A DNA stretch of 64,000 bases from Qipengyuania gelatinilytica. GTDB taxonomy: Bacteria; Pseudomonadota; Alphaproteobacteria; Sphingomonadales; Sphingomonadaceae. Below, piece after piece: positions 50,226-60,818 of this stretch. Within the stretch, counting starts at the first letter, position 1; each line of letters starts with the position of its first letter. The notes beneath the pieces were generated by a model. The model was not told the origin of the DNA. It saw only the letters and a program-made list of their open reading frames with translations, and searched no databases. The DNA is taken from NCBI RefSeq assembly GCF_019711315.1, contig NZ_CP081294.1:1488001-1552000 (forward strand), written 5' to 3'. The translations under genes and the position numbers were made by a program.

Positions 50226-50990
50226 TCAGTCGATGAGATAGCCGACCACCCTCCATTTCCCGTGCTCTTCTTCGAGCGTCACGGTTTCGATCGCCTTTTC
50301 GCGGTTCGCGAAGCGCGTTTCGAAGCGCACGACCGCCTGATCGAGGCTGTCACGCCCTTCGCCTGCGGACTCGATCAGGCTGACAGTCAGGGTCTTGCGT
50401 TCGCGAACAGCCCCCAGCGGGACCCGCGCCGCCTCGGACGCCTCGCGCCAGGTGGTCGCCGTATTGGGATCACGGAACGTTCGCCCGGCCTCGGCGAAGC
50501 TGGCGTCCCAGTCTCCGGCATCGACAAGAGCGAGCCAGTCGAGAGCCTCGGCCTCGAACCTGTCGGCATGCGCGGTTTCCAGCGCAGTGGCAGGATCGCC
50601 GATTGGGCGGTCGGTTTCGCCCTGCCCTCCAAGGGCGAGCGCGGCGGCGAGTGCGATGGTCAGCATGAGTGCGATTCCTCCAATCCAGACGGCCCGGGAA
50701 TGGACCGGCTTCGAATGGTCGGAAAGATCGGCTTGCGAACCGGCCCTGGCACTCCCCAAATCCTTGCCCGCAAGATTTTTGGGTACCTCCCTCTCCTGCT
50801 CGAACACCAGCCGGGCGGCTTCGCGGCTGCTGGTCACGCCGAGCTTGCGGCGTGCCGAACGAAGGCGGTCGTTGATGGTGTGGACCGAGAGCGAAAGCTC
50901 GCTGGCCATCGACTTCGCGTCATGCCCGCGGACCATCAGGCGAAGGGTCTCCCTTTCCTTCTCCGTCAGTGCGTCATAGCCTTGGTCCAT
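50226..50990 (-). CDS. membrane-tethered LuxR-type HTH regulator with DUF4019 domain
   Basis: 254-residue protein with an unusual order. A LuxR/GerE HTH is at the extreme N-terminus (LTEKERETLRLMVRGHDAKSMASELSLSVHTINDRLRSARRKLG, residues 8-51). A linker and one membrane helix (AVWIGGIALMLTIALAAALAL) follow, then an extracytoplasmic DUF4019 domain (ALDWLALVDAGDWDASFAEAGRTFR ... WREASEAARVPLGAVRERKTLTVSL). The topology puts DNA binding inside and DUF4019 outside, as in one-component membrane sensors. Ligand and targets are unknown. It converges with phaB and is divergent from the RHH gene. Confidence 0.86.
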   Translation of the reverse strand: MDQGYDALTEKERETLRLMVRGHDAKSMASELSLSVHTINDRLRSARRKLGVTSSREAARLVFEQEREVPKNLAGKDLGSARAGSQADLSDHSKPVHSRAVWIGGIALMLTIALAAALALGGQGETDRPIGDPATALETAHADRFEAEALDWLALVDAGDWDASFAEAGRTFRDPNTATTWREASEAARVPLGAVRERKTLTVSLIESAGEGRDSLDQAVVRFETRFANREKAIETVTLEEEHGKWRVVGYLID

Positions 50991-51142
50991 GGCCCGAATG
51001 TCTAGAAAGCGATCCGGCGGCTCGCCACCCCAAAAAATTCGTGGCCTATTTCAGTGGCCGCGAGAAGAAAGGTCGCTGGTCGACTCGGACTGCCTATCAA
51101 ATGATAATGCGGGCCGAGTCGAAGGCAGTTAGGGCGCAGCGC

Positions 51143-51442
51143 ATGACGACCCCTTATCACCCCCCGCGCAAATACTCGGTTCGCATCGACGGCCACCGCA
51201 CATCGGTCAGCCTCGAGCCGATTTTCTGGGATTTGCTGCGATCGGCCGCAGCCCGTCGCGGTGTTGCAGTGAACACGCTAGTCGCCACGATCGACGCTGA
51301 ACGGATCCGCAGCGAGACCCCGCCGGGCCTTGCCGGCGCAATCCGCGTCTGGCTCGCGAGCCACGAAATGGTCTCCAGGCACGAAATGAGCGGCGGAATC
51401 GCTCCCGCCGCCCTTTCGAATGGTGTCGCCGAAGAGGCTTAG
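51143..51442 (+). CDS. ribbon-helix-helix (RHH_4-like) protein
   Basis: 99-residue basic protein. KYSVRIDGHRTSVSLEPIFWDLLRSAAARRGVAVNTLVATID is the ribbon-helix-helix block typical of the RHH_4 family, which in alphaproteobacteria is often annotated as an aryl-sulfate-sulfotransferase-related DNA-binding domain. Its targets are unknown. ATG 51143 has weak AGGGCG upstream; an earlier in-frame ATG near 51101 is possible. It overlaps the convergent small protein gene by 4 nt. Confidence 0.78.
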   Translation: MTTPYHPPRKYSVRIDGHRTSVSLEPIFWDLLRSAAARRGVAVNTLVATIDAERIRSETPPGLAGAIRVWLASHEMVSRHEMSGGIAPAALSNGVAEEA

Positions 51443-51663
51443 TACTTGGCCGTTGCGTCGCTCGCCGGATAGGTTTCGTCGAGCGCTTCGTCGGTCTTGC
51501 TCATCGTGTCGTGCGTAGTGGTCGATTCCGAACCGGCGTTGCGGAACTGGCCGTCGGGTTCGCCACTGGCAAAGGCCACGCCGTTTTCGTCGACGCGGTT
51601 CTTCTCGTAATAGCGATAGCCGACATAACCGAGGGCACCGAGTGCTGCGAGCTTGAGGATCAT
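51439..51663 (-). CDS. small single-pass membrane protein
   Basis: 74-residue protein starting MILKLAALGALGYVGYRYYEKNR, one short hydrophobic segment followed by an acidic polar tail (GSESTTTHDTMSKTDEALDETYPASDATAKY). Start chosen at 51663 because of AAGGAA 7-8 nt upstream; the longer frame overlaps the intergenic region. No known family beyond similar short sphingomonad proteins. It lies 69 nt downstream of murA on the same strand. Confidence 0.72.
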   Translation of the reverse strand: MILKLAALGALGYVGYRYYEKNRVDENGVAFASGEPDGQFRNAGSESTTTHDTMSKTDEALDETYPASDATAKY

Positions 51664-51732
51664 GGGTCGTTCCTTTCGTAATATGCTTGCCCAACAAACG
51701 GTTGGGGCAGCCAAAAGGTCCGAAAAGCTTCC

Positions 51733-53016
51733 TCAGTCGTCGCCGACCCGTTCGATATCCGCGCCGACAAGCTGCAGCTTCTCTTCCAGCCGCTCGTAAC
51801 CGCGATCCAGATGATAGAGACGGCGGACCGTCGTCTCGCCCTTGGCAGCAAGGCCGGCGATCACGAGGCTCATCGAGGCACGCAAATCGGTCGCCATGAC
51901 TTCCGCCCCGGTCAGCTCGACCGGGCCGCGCACGATTGCCGTACGGCCGGTCGTCTCGATATCGGCTCCCATGCGGGTGAGTTCGGGAACGTGCATGAAG
52001 CGGTTCTCGAAGATCGTTTCCTTGAGCACGCTGGTGCCTTCCGCCTTGCACAAGAGGCTCATCAGCTGCGCCTGCATGTCGGTTGCAAGGCCGGGGAAGG
52101 GAGCGGTGGTGAGGTTGTGCGCCTTGAGCGGACCATTGGCGGCAACGCGTACGCCCTCTTTCTCCTGCGTCACTTCGACACCGATGTTGCGCAGCGCATG
52201 GATAGTCGAGGCCATGTCGTCGTAATTCGCGCCGCCCAGCAGCACGTCGCCGCCGGTAATCGCGGCAGCACAGGCGTAGGAGCCGGCTTCGATACGGTCG
52301 GGCATGACGCGATAGGTCGCACCATGCAGGCTCTTCACACCGTGGATGGTGAGTTCGGAGGTGCCAATGCCTTCGATCTCGGCGCCCATCGCCGTCAGCA
52401 GGTTGCACAGGTCGACGATTTCGGGTTCGCGCGCTGCGTTGATGAGCTTGCTGGTGCCCTTGCACAGGACCGCAGCCATGACCGCATTCTCGGTCGCACC
52501 GACAGAGACCACGGGGAAATCGAATTCGCCACCGGGCAGGCCGCCGTCGGGCGCGCTTGCCTTCACATAGCCTTGGGCAAGTTCGATATGCGCGCCGAAG
52601 GCTTCGAGCGCCTTCAAGTGTAGGTCGATCGGGCGGTTGCCGATTGCACAGCCACCGGGCAGCGACACGGTCGCTTCGCCGGTACGCGCCAGCAGCGGGC
52701 CGAGCACGAGGATCGAAGCGCGCATCTTGCGCACCAGATCATAGGGCGCGACCGAGCTGGTGATGCGCATAGCCTCGAGCGTGACGTTGCGGCCGAACTC
52801 TTCCGGTCGCTTGCCGGGGATCGTGTGGCTGACCCCGAACTGCGTCATCAGGTGCTGGAAGCCATCGATGTCGGCAAGGCGCGGCAAGTTGCGCAGCGTC
52901 ACCGCTTCTTCGGTCAGCAAGGCGCAGGGAATCAGCGTGAGCGCCGCGTTTTTTGCGCCAGAAATGGGAATAGTGCCAGAGAGGCGATTGCCGCCGCGTA
53001 CGAGAAGTTTGTCCAT
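51733..53016 (-). CDS. murA: UDP-N-acetylglucosamine 1-carboxyvinyltransferase
   Basis: First committed step of peptidoglycan synthesis. It transfers enolpyruvate from PEP to UDP-GlcNAc in the cytoplasm. The 427-residue protein has [16 protein letters not shown] (active-site Lys) near residue 21, [20 protein letters not shown] near 117 with the Cys that fosfomycin alkylates, and GFETDLQAQ-like [11 protein letters not shown] near 309. Length is normal. The Cys is present, so no target-based fosfomycin resistance is suggested. It is divergent from galU across 122 nt. Confidence 0.97.
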   Translation of the reverse strand: MDKLLVRGGNRLSGTIPISGAKNAALTLIPCALLTEEAVTLRNLPRLADIDGFQHLMTQFGVSHTIPGKRPEEFGRNVTLEAMRITSSVAPYDLVRKMRASILVLGPLLARTGEATVSLPGGCAIGNRPIDLHLKALEAFGAHIELAQGYVKASAPDGGLPGGEFDFPVVSVGATENAVMAAVLCKGTSKLINAAREPEIVDLCNLLTAMGAEIEGIGTSELTIHGVKSLHGATYRVMPDRIEAGSYACAAAITGGDVLLGGANYDDMASTIHALRNIGVEVTQEKEGVRVAANGPLKAHNLTTAPFPGLATDMQAQLMSLLCKAEGTSVLKETIFENRFMHVPELTRMGADIETTGRTAIVRGPVELTGAEVMATDLRASMSLVIAGLAAKGETTVRRLYHLDRGYERLEEKLQLVGADIERVGDD

Positions 53017-53138
53017 GGGCCCCTGCTCTTAGTCTTCGCGGGGGTTCTGGCAAGCGTCATGCGCCTGTCATCGCTCCCGTCCATTGCAAGGCTCAACCGA
53101 CCAGCGATTGACCTGTTCCCCCCTCGGACCTAACCCGC

Positions 53139-54032
53139 ATGCTCATGAACCAGCACAAACCCATCAAGAAAGCCGTTTTTCCCGTCGCGGGTCTCGGCAC
53201 CCGGTTCCTGCCCGCCACCAAGGCGATACCGAAGGAACTCCTGCCGGTCGTCGACAGGCCGCTGATCCAGTACGCGGTCGACGAGGCGCGCGAAGCGGGG
53301 ATCGAGCAGATCATCTTCGTCACCGGTCGCGGCAAGACGGCCATCGTCGAACATTTCGACGTGGCCTTCGAACTCGAGACGATGATGGAAGAGCGCGGCA
53401 AGGACATGAGCGTCCTCGAACCCACGCGCGCGACCCCCGGCGACATCATTACCGTTCGCCAGCAAGTCCCGATGGGCCTCGGCCACGCGATCTGGTGTGC
53501 GCGTGCGATTGTCGGCGACGATCCCTTCGCCATCCTGCTTCCCGACGAGCTGATGATCGCCAACAACGGCGGCACGGGCTGCATGAAGCAGATGGTCGAA
53601 GCCTATAACGAAGTCGGCGGAAACCTGATTTCGGTCCTCGAAGTGCCCGAAGACGAAGTGTCGAGCTATGGCGTGATCGCGCCGGGCAAGACGCTGTCGG
53701 ACACGCTCACGGAAGTCACCGGCCTCGTCGAGAAGCCGCCGGTGGCAGAGGCGCCCTCGAACAAGATTATTTCGGGCCGCTACATCCTCCAGCCGGAAGT
53801 CATGCGTACGCTCGAAACGCAGGGCAAGGGCGCGGGCGGCGAGATCCAGCTGACCGACGCGATGGCCAAGATGATCGGCAACCAGGCGTTCCACGCCGTC
53901 ACCTTCGAAGGCAATCGCTACGACTGCGGCAGCAAGACCGGCTTCGTAGAGGCAACGCTCGCACTGGCTCTCGAACGCGAGGACATGGGCAGCGAAGTCC
54001 GGGCCATCGCAGAGCGCCTGCTCGCGCGCTGA
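53139..54032 (+). CDS. galU: UTP-glucose-1-phosphate uridylyltransferase
   Basis: Makes UDP-glucose for polysaccharide and LPS synthesis. The 297-residue protein has the nucleotide loop AVFPVAGLGTRFLPATKAIPKELLPVVDRPLIQYAVDEA at residues 12-50, the DDPFAILLPDE block, VEKP and CGSKTGFVEAT near the C-terminus. These are GalU-class features. The start is either ATG 53139 or 53145. It is terminated by the strong hairpin at 54048-54086. Confidence 0.96.
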   Translation: MLMNQHKPIKKAVFPVAGLGTRFLPATKAIPKELLPVVDRPLIQYAVDEAREAGIEQIIFVTGRGKTAIVEHFDVAFELETMMEERGKDMSVLEPTRATPGDIITVRQQVPMGLGHAIWCARAIVGDDPFAILLPDELMIANNGGTGCMKQMVEAYNEVGGNLISVLEVPEDEVSSYGVIAPGKTLSDTLTEVTGLVEKPPVAEAPSNKIISGRYILQPEVMRTLETQGKGAGGEIQLTDAMAKMIGNQAFHAVTFEGNRYDCGSKTGFVEATLALALEREDMGSEVRAIAERLLAR

Positions 54033-54047
54033 GTATTTAGACCATGA

Positions 54048-54086
54048 AAAAGGGCCGGTCCGCCGCGATGGTGGACCGGCCCTTTT
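54048..54086. terminator. strong bidirectional Rho-independent terminator
   Basis: A 14-bp perfect stem (54048-54061 with 54073-54086) around an 11-nt loop; arms start AAAAGGGCC and end GGCCCTTTT. It gives a T-run on both strands, so it can stop both galU (+) and the convergent M28 peptidase gene (-). Confidence 0.92.
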
Positions 54087-54105
54087 CGTTTGGCTTCGCT
54101 CGCGA

Positions 54106-55797
<1,692 letters not shown>

Positions 55798-55830
55798 GAG
55801 GAACCTCTCTCCTGAATCAAATCATGCGCG

Positions 55831-55850
55831 CGGCGTGTTGCAGCACGCCG
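55831..55850. promoter_or_regulatory. 20-bp imperfect palindrome between the M28 gene and glnE
   Basis: CGGCGTG (55831-55837) and CACGCCG (55844-55850) are perfect 7-bp arms; the centre is TTGCAG. It is 33 nt upstream of the M28 start and 52 nt upstream of glnE. A 10-bp perfect palindrome GCAAGCTTGC (55860-55869) follows. No T-run is present, so an operator is more likely than a terminator. The TTGCAG centre is distantly similar to the TGC-rich sites elsewhere in the window. Confidence 0.5.
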
Positions 55851-55902
55851 GGCAATCACGCAAGCTTGCACCTGCGATCATGCGAGGGCACAGCGCCTCC
55901 CT

Positions 55903-58572
55903 ATGGCAGCCGACTGGACCAGCGCGATCGACCGGGCACGCAAGCATGCGCCCTTCCTTGCGCGCGGGCTCGAACGGCACGCCGATCTGGCAGAGCTCCT
56001 CGCGGCGGGCTCGGGCGAAGAGGCCCTCGAACAGGCAAAGGCAGCGGGTTCGGGCACTCAGGACACGGGCCTCTCGCTTCGTCGCGAGAAACGGGCGCTC
56101 GCCCTGGTCCTCGCGATTGGCGATCTCGCCGGCGGGTTCGATCTCGACAAGGTCATGCGCGAGCTCTCGCTCTTTGCAGACCGCGCGCTGCACCGGGCGA
56201 TCGAAGCGGCGATCTCTCGCCGCGTCGAAGGCGCTGCACCTCAAGGCATGATCGGCCTTGCGCTGGGCAAGCATGGCGCAGGCGAGCTCAACTATTCGTC
56301 AGACATCGATCCGATCCTGCTCTACGATCCGGAGCGGCTGCCCCGGCGCGAGCGCGACGAGCCGGGCGAAGCCGCCCAGCGCTATGCACGCGAAATCGTG
56401 CGCCTGCTCTCGGACGTGACCAGCGAAGGCTATGTCTTCCGCGTCGACCTGCGCCTGCGTCCGGCAAGCGAGGTCAGCCCGCTGGCCCTGCCGCTCGATG
56501 CCGCCATCACGCATTATGAAAGCTCGGCCCTTGCATGGGAGCGTGCCGCCTTCATCCGCGCGCGTTCCTGTGCCGGAGACATCGGTGCAGGCGAGGCCTT
56601 CCTCGACCACATCCGCCCCTTCGTCTGGCGCCGCAGCCTCGATTTCGGCGCCATCGACGAAGTGCGCCGGCTGACGCATCGGATCCGCGAAAAGCAGACG
56701 GGCCCGCGCGAACCGGCACCCGGCTACAATGTGAAACTGGGCCGCGGGGGCATTCGCGAGATCGAGTTCTTCGCCCAGACCCACCAGCTCATCCATGGCG
56801 GACGCGATGCCTCGCTGCGTCACAAGCAGACGCGGGCCGCGCTCGATGCATTGGCTGCTACGGGCCGGATCGGCGCAGATGACGCGCGTGCGCTTGGCGA
56901 AAGCTATAACGGGCTCCGCCGCATCGAACACCGCCTGCAGATGGTCGCCGACCAGCAGACGCATACGCTGCCTTCGGGCGACGCGCTCGACAATGTCGCA
57001 CGGCTCGACGGTTTCGCCGATGGCGAGGCGTGGCTCGAACATATCGCCGCACTGACTGCTCCGGTTGCCGAGCGCTACGACGCCCTGTTGGCCGAGGACG
57101 AGATTTCGGTCCCCGAAGACAGTCCGCATGTTGAGGCGCCCGGCAGCACGGCGCGGCTCGATCCGGCACTCACAGCGCGGGTCGCCAACTGGACCGACGG
57201 GCGATACCCGCCGCTCAGGAGCACTGCGGCGCTGTCCGCCTTCGAGGCTATCCGTCCGACCCTGATTGAATCCCTTGCCGCCTCGCGCGAGCCGGAACGG
57301 GCGGTGGCGCGCTGGGAGAGCCTGCTCGAACGCATGTCGAGCGCGATCAACCTGTTCCGCCTGCTCGAAGCGCGGCCAGGCCTGATGCAATTGCTTGCCG
57401 ACTGCCTGACGCTCGCTCCGCCGCTTGCCGATGCCATTGCGCGCCGCCCCGAACTGGTGGACGCGCTGATCGACCGCAGCGCGCATGAGCTGCCCGGAAG
57501 CCGCCAGGAGCTCGTCGCCGCGATGCAGCAGGGCGAGCGAGGCGACACTTACGAAGACAGGCTGGACCGCATCCGCATCGTCACCGGCGAAACGCGGTTC
57601 GCGCTGGGCGTCCAGCTGATGGAGACGGCGCACGACCCGCTCGACATTGCAGCCGCCCTTGCGCGCGTCGCCGAAGCCGCGCTGGCCTCGGCGCAGGCTG
57701 CAGCGGAGGAAGAGTTCGCCCGGCGTCACGGCAGGATCGAGGGCGGAGAACTGGTCGTACTCGGCCTCGGGAGGCTTGGCGGGGGCGTGCTCACCTATGC
57801 CTCAGATCTCGACATCGTCTACCTCTTCACCGGCAGCCACGAGGCAGAGAGCGATGGTAAGAGGCCACTGGGCGCAACGCTCTATTTCAACCGGCTCGCA
57901 CAGCGTGTCAGCGCCGCGCTTTCCGTCCCCACCGCCGAAGGGGCGCTCTACGAGGTCGATACGCGGCTGAGACCGCAGGGCGCGCAAGGCCCGCTTGCCG
58001 TGAGTGTCGACAGCTTTGCCCGCTACCAGCGCGAGGATGCCTGGACGTGGGAGCACATGGCGCTCACCCGGGCACGCGCGCTGACCGGCAGCGCCGAGGC
58101 GCGCAAGGACATCGACGGCATCCTCAAGGACGTGCTCTGCCGGCAGCGTGACGAGGCTGGATTGCGCGCCGACCTCCTCAAGATGCGCAATGAAATGGCG
58201 GCACACAAACCTGCCAAGGGCGCGCTCGATGCCAAGCTCCTGCGCGGCGGTCTCGTCGATCTCGAATTCCTCGTGCACTTCCTCCAGCTGCGCGATCGCG
58301 AGGGCCTGACACCGTTCCTCGACGAGGCGATCGGGCAACTGCCCGAGCTGGAAGACCTCGCAGGAGCGCACCGCTTGATGACGCGGCTGTTGGTCGGTAC
58401 CCGCCTGCTTGCACCCGATCTCGCCATCCCGGGCGAGGCACCATGCGCGATCCTTGCGCGGCTGTGCGAGGCGGATGATTTCGAGACCCTGCTCGACCGC
58501 TTCGCCGGTGCAAGGGCGCAGGTCGCGAAGAAATGGCAGACGATTTTCGGCGAAACCCTGGAGCTGGACTGA
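55903..58572 (+). CDS. glnE: bifunctional glutamine synthetase adenylyltransferase / deadenylase
   Basis: Adds and removes AMP on glutamine synthetase in response to PII. The 889-residue protein has two nucleotidyltransferase domains: the N-terminal deadenylase with GELNYSSDIDPILLYD near residue 127, and the C-terminal adenylylase with GRLGGGVLTYASDLDIVYLF near 623. Each is followed by its RLRP segment (DLRLRP, DTRLRP). A helical regulatory linker lies between them. The protein is slightly shorter than E. coli GlnE. The stop overlaps the bcp start (TGATG). With gltBD it forms the nitrogen-assimilation set of this window. Confidence 0.96.
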   Translation: MAADWTSAIDRARKHAPFLARGLERHADLAELLAAGSGEEALEQAKAAGSGTQDTGLSLRREKRALALVLAIGDLAGGFDLDKVMRELSLFADRALHRAIEAAISRRVEGAAPQGMIGLALGKHGAGELNYSSDIDPILLYDPERLPRRERDEPGEAAQRYAREIVRLLSDVTSEGYVFRVDLRLRPASEVSPLALPLDAAITHYESSALAWERAAFIRARSCAGDIGAGEAFLDHIRPFVWRRSLDFGAIDEVRRLTHRIREKQTGPREPAPGYNVKLGRGGIREIEFFAQTHQLIHGGRDASLRHKQTRAALDALAATGRIGADDARALGESYNGLRRIEHRLQMVADQQTHTLPSGDALDNVARLDGFADGEAWLEHIAALTAPVAERYDALLAEDEISVPEDSPHVEAPGSTARLDPALTARVANWTDGRYPPLRSTAALSAFEAIRPTLIESLAASREPERAVARWESLLERMSSAINLFRLLEARPGLMQLLADCLTLAPPLADAIARRPELVDALIDRSAHELPGSRQELVAAMQQGERGDTYEDRLDRIRIVTGETRFALGVQLMETAHDPLDIAAALARVAEAALASAQAAAEEEFARRHGRIEGGELVVLGLGRLGGGVLTYASDLDIVYLFTGSHEAESDGKRPLGATLYFNRLAQRVSAALSVPTAEGALYEVDTRLRPQGAQGPLAVSVDSFARYQREDAWTWEHMALTRARALTGSAEARKDIDGILKDVLCRQRDEAGLRADLLKMRNEMAAHKPAKGALDAKLLRGGLVDLEFLVHFLQLRDREGLTPFLDEAIGQLPELEDLAGAHRLMTRLLVGTRLLAPDLAIPGEAPCAILARLCEADDFETLLDRFAGARAQVAKKWQTIFGETLELD

Positions 58573-59042
58573 TGACGACTTATGCAGAAGGCGATGCCTT
58601 CCCCGATTTCACCATGGAAACGCCCGAGGGCGGAACCGTGACCAAGGCCGACCTTGCAGGCAGGAAGGCCGTGATCTTCTTCTATCCGAAGGACAACACC
58701 CCCGGTTGCACGACCGAGGCAAAGGATTTCACCGCGGCCAAGGCGGACTTTGAAAAGGCGGGCACCTATTTGCTCGGCGTGAGCAAGGATTCGGCGAAGA
58801 AGCACCAGAATTTCATCGCCAAGCACGATCTCACGGTGGACCTCGCCACCGATGCCGAGGAAAACGGCCTGTCGGACGAACTCGGTGTCTGGGGCGAGAA
58901 GAAGAATTACGGGCGCACCTATATGGGCATGATCCGTTCGACCTACCTGCTCGATGAAGACGGTACGATCCTGCGCATCTGGCCCAAGGTCCGCGTGAAG
59001 GGTCATGTCGATGAAGTGCTGGAGGCGGCGCGCGGCGCATGA
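58572..59042 (+). CDS. bcp: thioredoxin-dependent peroxiredoxin (BCP type)
   Basis: Reduces hydroperoxides. The 156-residue protein has FFYPKDNTPGCTTEAKDF with peroxidatic Cys 46. The resolving Cys expected five residues later in the classic BCP is absent, and no other Cys occurs in the protein. It should therefore work as a 1-Cys enzyme reduced directly by an external thiol. Start ATG 58572 overlaps the glnE stop, and the ATGA stop overlaps the DUF455 gene. Confidence 0.93.
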   Translation: MTTYAEGDAFPDFTMETPEGGTVTKADLAGRKAVIFFYPKDNTPGCTTEAKDFTAAKADFEKAGTYLLGVSKDSAKKHQNFIAKHDLTVDLATDAEENGLSDELGVWGEKKNYGRTYMGMIRSTYLLDEDGTILRIWPKVRVKGHVDEVLEAARGA

Positions 59043-59827
59043 CCTCTGTCGCCCGCGCCATTCGCGAAGCTCTGCTGACGGGCGACAAGTCGGCCAAGGT
59101 CTTTGCCGCCCGCAAGGTGGCGCGCGACTGGCGGCTGGGGCGGCTCTCCTTCGAGTTCGACTGCACCATGCCCGATCGTCCGCAATGGCCCGATACGCTC
59201 GAACTGCGCCTGCCGCGCGATATGCCGAGACGCGGGAAGGGCGGCAGCGAGAAAGGGCGCATCGCCCTGTGGCACTCGCTCGCCCATATCGAATTCGTCG
59301 CGATTGACCTCGCGCTCGACATGGCGGGGCGGTTTGGGGAATCGATGGGGGAGGGCTTCGTTTCGGACTTCCTCGCGGTGGCCGCAGACGAAGCCATGCA
59401 TTTCGCGATTCTCGAGCGCAAACTCGATTCGCTCGGCTCGACCTACGGGGCGTTGCCTGCGCACGACGGGCTGTGGAGCGCTGCGCAAGACACCGCGCAT
59501 GACGTCGCCGCGCGGCTTGCGATCGTTCCCATGGTCCTCGAAGCGCGGGGGCTCGACGTCACTCCGGCGACGCTCGAAAGGGTCGCCAAGCAAGGTGATG
59601 AAAACGGGGCGAAAATTCTGCAGCGAATCCTTGACGACGAAATCCGTCATGTCGCCTTCGGCTCAAAGCACTTTCGCGCAGTTTGCGTGGAACGCGGCGA
59701 GAACCCGCCGGAATCATGGCGAAAATTGGTCAAAACGCACTTTTCGGGAGGGCTGAAGCCACCATTCAACGACTCGGCGCGTTCCGCAGCCGGTTTATCG
59801 CGGGACTTCTACGCTGGTATTGCGTGA
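59039..59827 (+). CDS. DUF455 ferritin-like (diiron helical bundle) protein
   Basis: 262-residue protein whose second half is a four-helix bundle. The ligand pattern HSLAHIEFVAIDLALD, AADEAMHFAIL, MVLEARGLD and LDDEIRHVAFG provides paired Glu/His on four helices, like ferritin-like diiron proteins (MiaE-type). It is named DUF455 (PF04305). Function is unknown; a tRNA or fatty-acid hydroxylation role is speculation. It is translationally coupled to bcp. Confidence 0.88.
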   Translation: MTSVARAIREALLTGDKSAKVFAARKVARDWRLGRLSFEFDCTMPDRPQWPDTLELRLPRDMPRRGKGGSEKGRIALWHSLAHIEFVAIDLALDMAGRFGESMGEGFVSDFLAVAADEAMHFAILERKLDSLGSTYGALPAHDGLWSAAQDTAHDVAARLAIVPMVLEARGLDVTPATLERVAKQGDENGAKILQRILDDEIRHVAFGSKHFRAVCVERGENPPESWRKLVKTHFSGGLKPPFNDSARSAAGLSRDFYAGIA

Positions 59828-59966
59828 TTAACCTTTAGGCCCTTAACCCATACTCACGAATTGCCGGGGGGTTCCGGCGGGACATAAATTATGACGGATG
59901 AGCAGCCGGGACGCTCTCATCGGTCAGGGACAAGAAGGCGCTTCAGCGCCGACGGACGGGTTTAGC

Positions 59967-60665
59967 ATGATCATCAAGCGCGCATCGCTTGCTTTCACCA
60001 TGGCTGCTGCAGGAATGCTGGTTGCCGCCGCTCCGGCACAGGCCGGAACCGACGGCGTCACCGCTGCGACCTCCGCTGCCGAAGGCGCGATCGACATCTC
60101 GAAGGTCGCCGACACCGCTGCCGGTGGTGACGATGCACAGTTCACCGAACTTTTCGCCCGCTGGGAAAATCCGACCGCGGCTCCGGCCGTCACCGCTCCG
60201 CAGGTTTCGGTTCCTTCGCGCATGCCGCTCGAAGATGCACGCCTCACCAGCGATTACGGCATGCGCACGCATCCCGTTCTCAAGCGTCGCCTCGGTCACA
60301 AGGGCGTCGATCTCGCCGCTCCGACCGGCACGCCGATCTACGCCACTGCCGACGGTTACGTCTCGAAGGCACAGCGCTGGTCGAGCTATGGCAACTTCGT
60401 TTCGATCGAACATGGCGCCCGCATCCAGACCCGCTACGCTCACATGTCGAGCATCGCAGTCGCTCCGGGCACTCGCGTCAAGAAGGGTGAGCTCATTGGC
60501 TACGTCGGTTCGACCGGCCGTTCGACCGGCCCGCACCTTCACTATGAAGTCCGCATCGACGGCGAAGCGGTGAACCCGGTTCCCTACATGATCGAATCGG
60601 AAGCCCAGCAGGCCTTCGCGCTTGCGATCGGCGAAGGTGGCCAGGGTGGCAACGACGAAGAATAA
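59967..60665 (+). CDS. M23-family peptidoglycan peptidase
   Basis: 232-residue secreted LytM-type zinc endopeptidase. The signal peptide ends near residue 26 (AAPAQAG). A disordered Ala/Thr linker precedes the catalytic domain: SDYGMRTHPVLKRRLGHKGVDLAAP (His and Asp zinc ligands near 111-115), HGARIQTRYAHMSS and GPHLHYEVR (HxH ligand near 190). All catalytic residues are present, so it should be an active hydrolase rather than an EnvC-like activator. The MIIKRASLAFTM start was chosen because it begins the signal peptide. It is terminated by the hairpin at 60701. Confidence 0.93.
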   Translation: MIIKRASLAFTMAAAGMLVAAAPAQAGTDGVTAATSAAEGAIDISKVADTAAGGDDAQFTELFARWENPTAAPAVTAPQVSVPSRMPLEDARLTSDYGMRTHPVLKRRLGHKGVDLAAPTGTPIYATADGYVSKAQRWSSYGNFVSIEHGARIQTRYAHMSSIAVAPGTRVKKGELIGYVGSTGRSTGPHLHYEVRIDGEAVNPVPYMIESEAQQAFALAIGEGGQGGNDEE

Positions 60666-60700
60666 TTCGTCAAACCGGTCTTGCGGGAAAGAATAAGGAA

Positions 60701-60730
60701 GGCGGCGGGCACATCCCGGCCGCCTTTTTT
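60701..60730 (+). terminator. Rho-independent terminator of the M23 peptidase gene
   Basis: GGCGGCGGG pairs with CCCGGCCGCC (one bulged G) around a 5-nt loop and is followed by six T. It lies 36 nt after the stop codon. Confidence 0.88.
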
Positions 60731-60818
60731 CTTGCCCGCAGGCCTGTGGTGGTTACGTTTCACCTTGCAACCGGACGAATCCCCAAATGCGGACCGCCGG
60801 CAGGAGAGAGGACCATAG

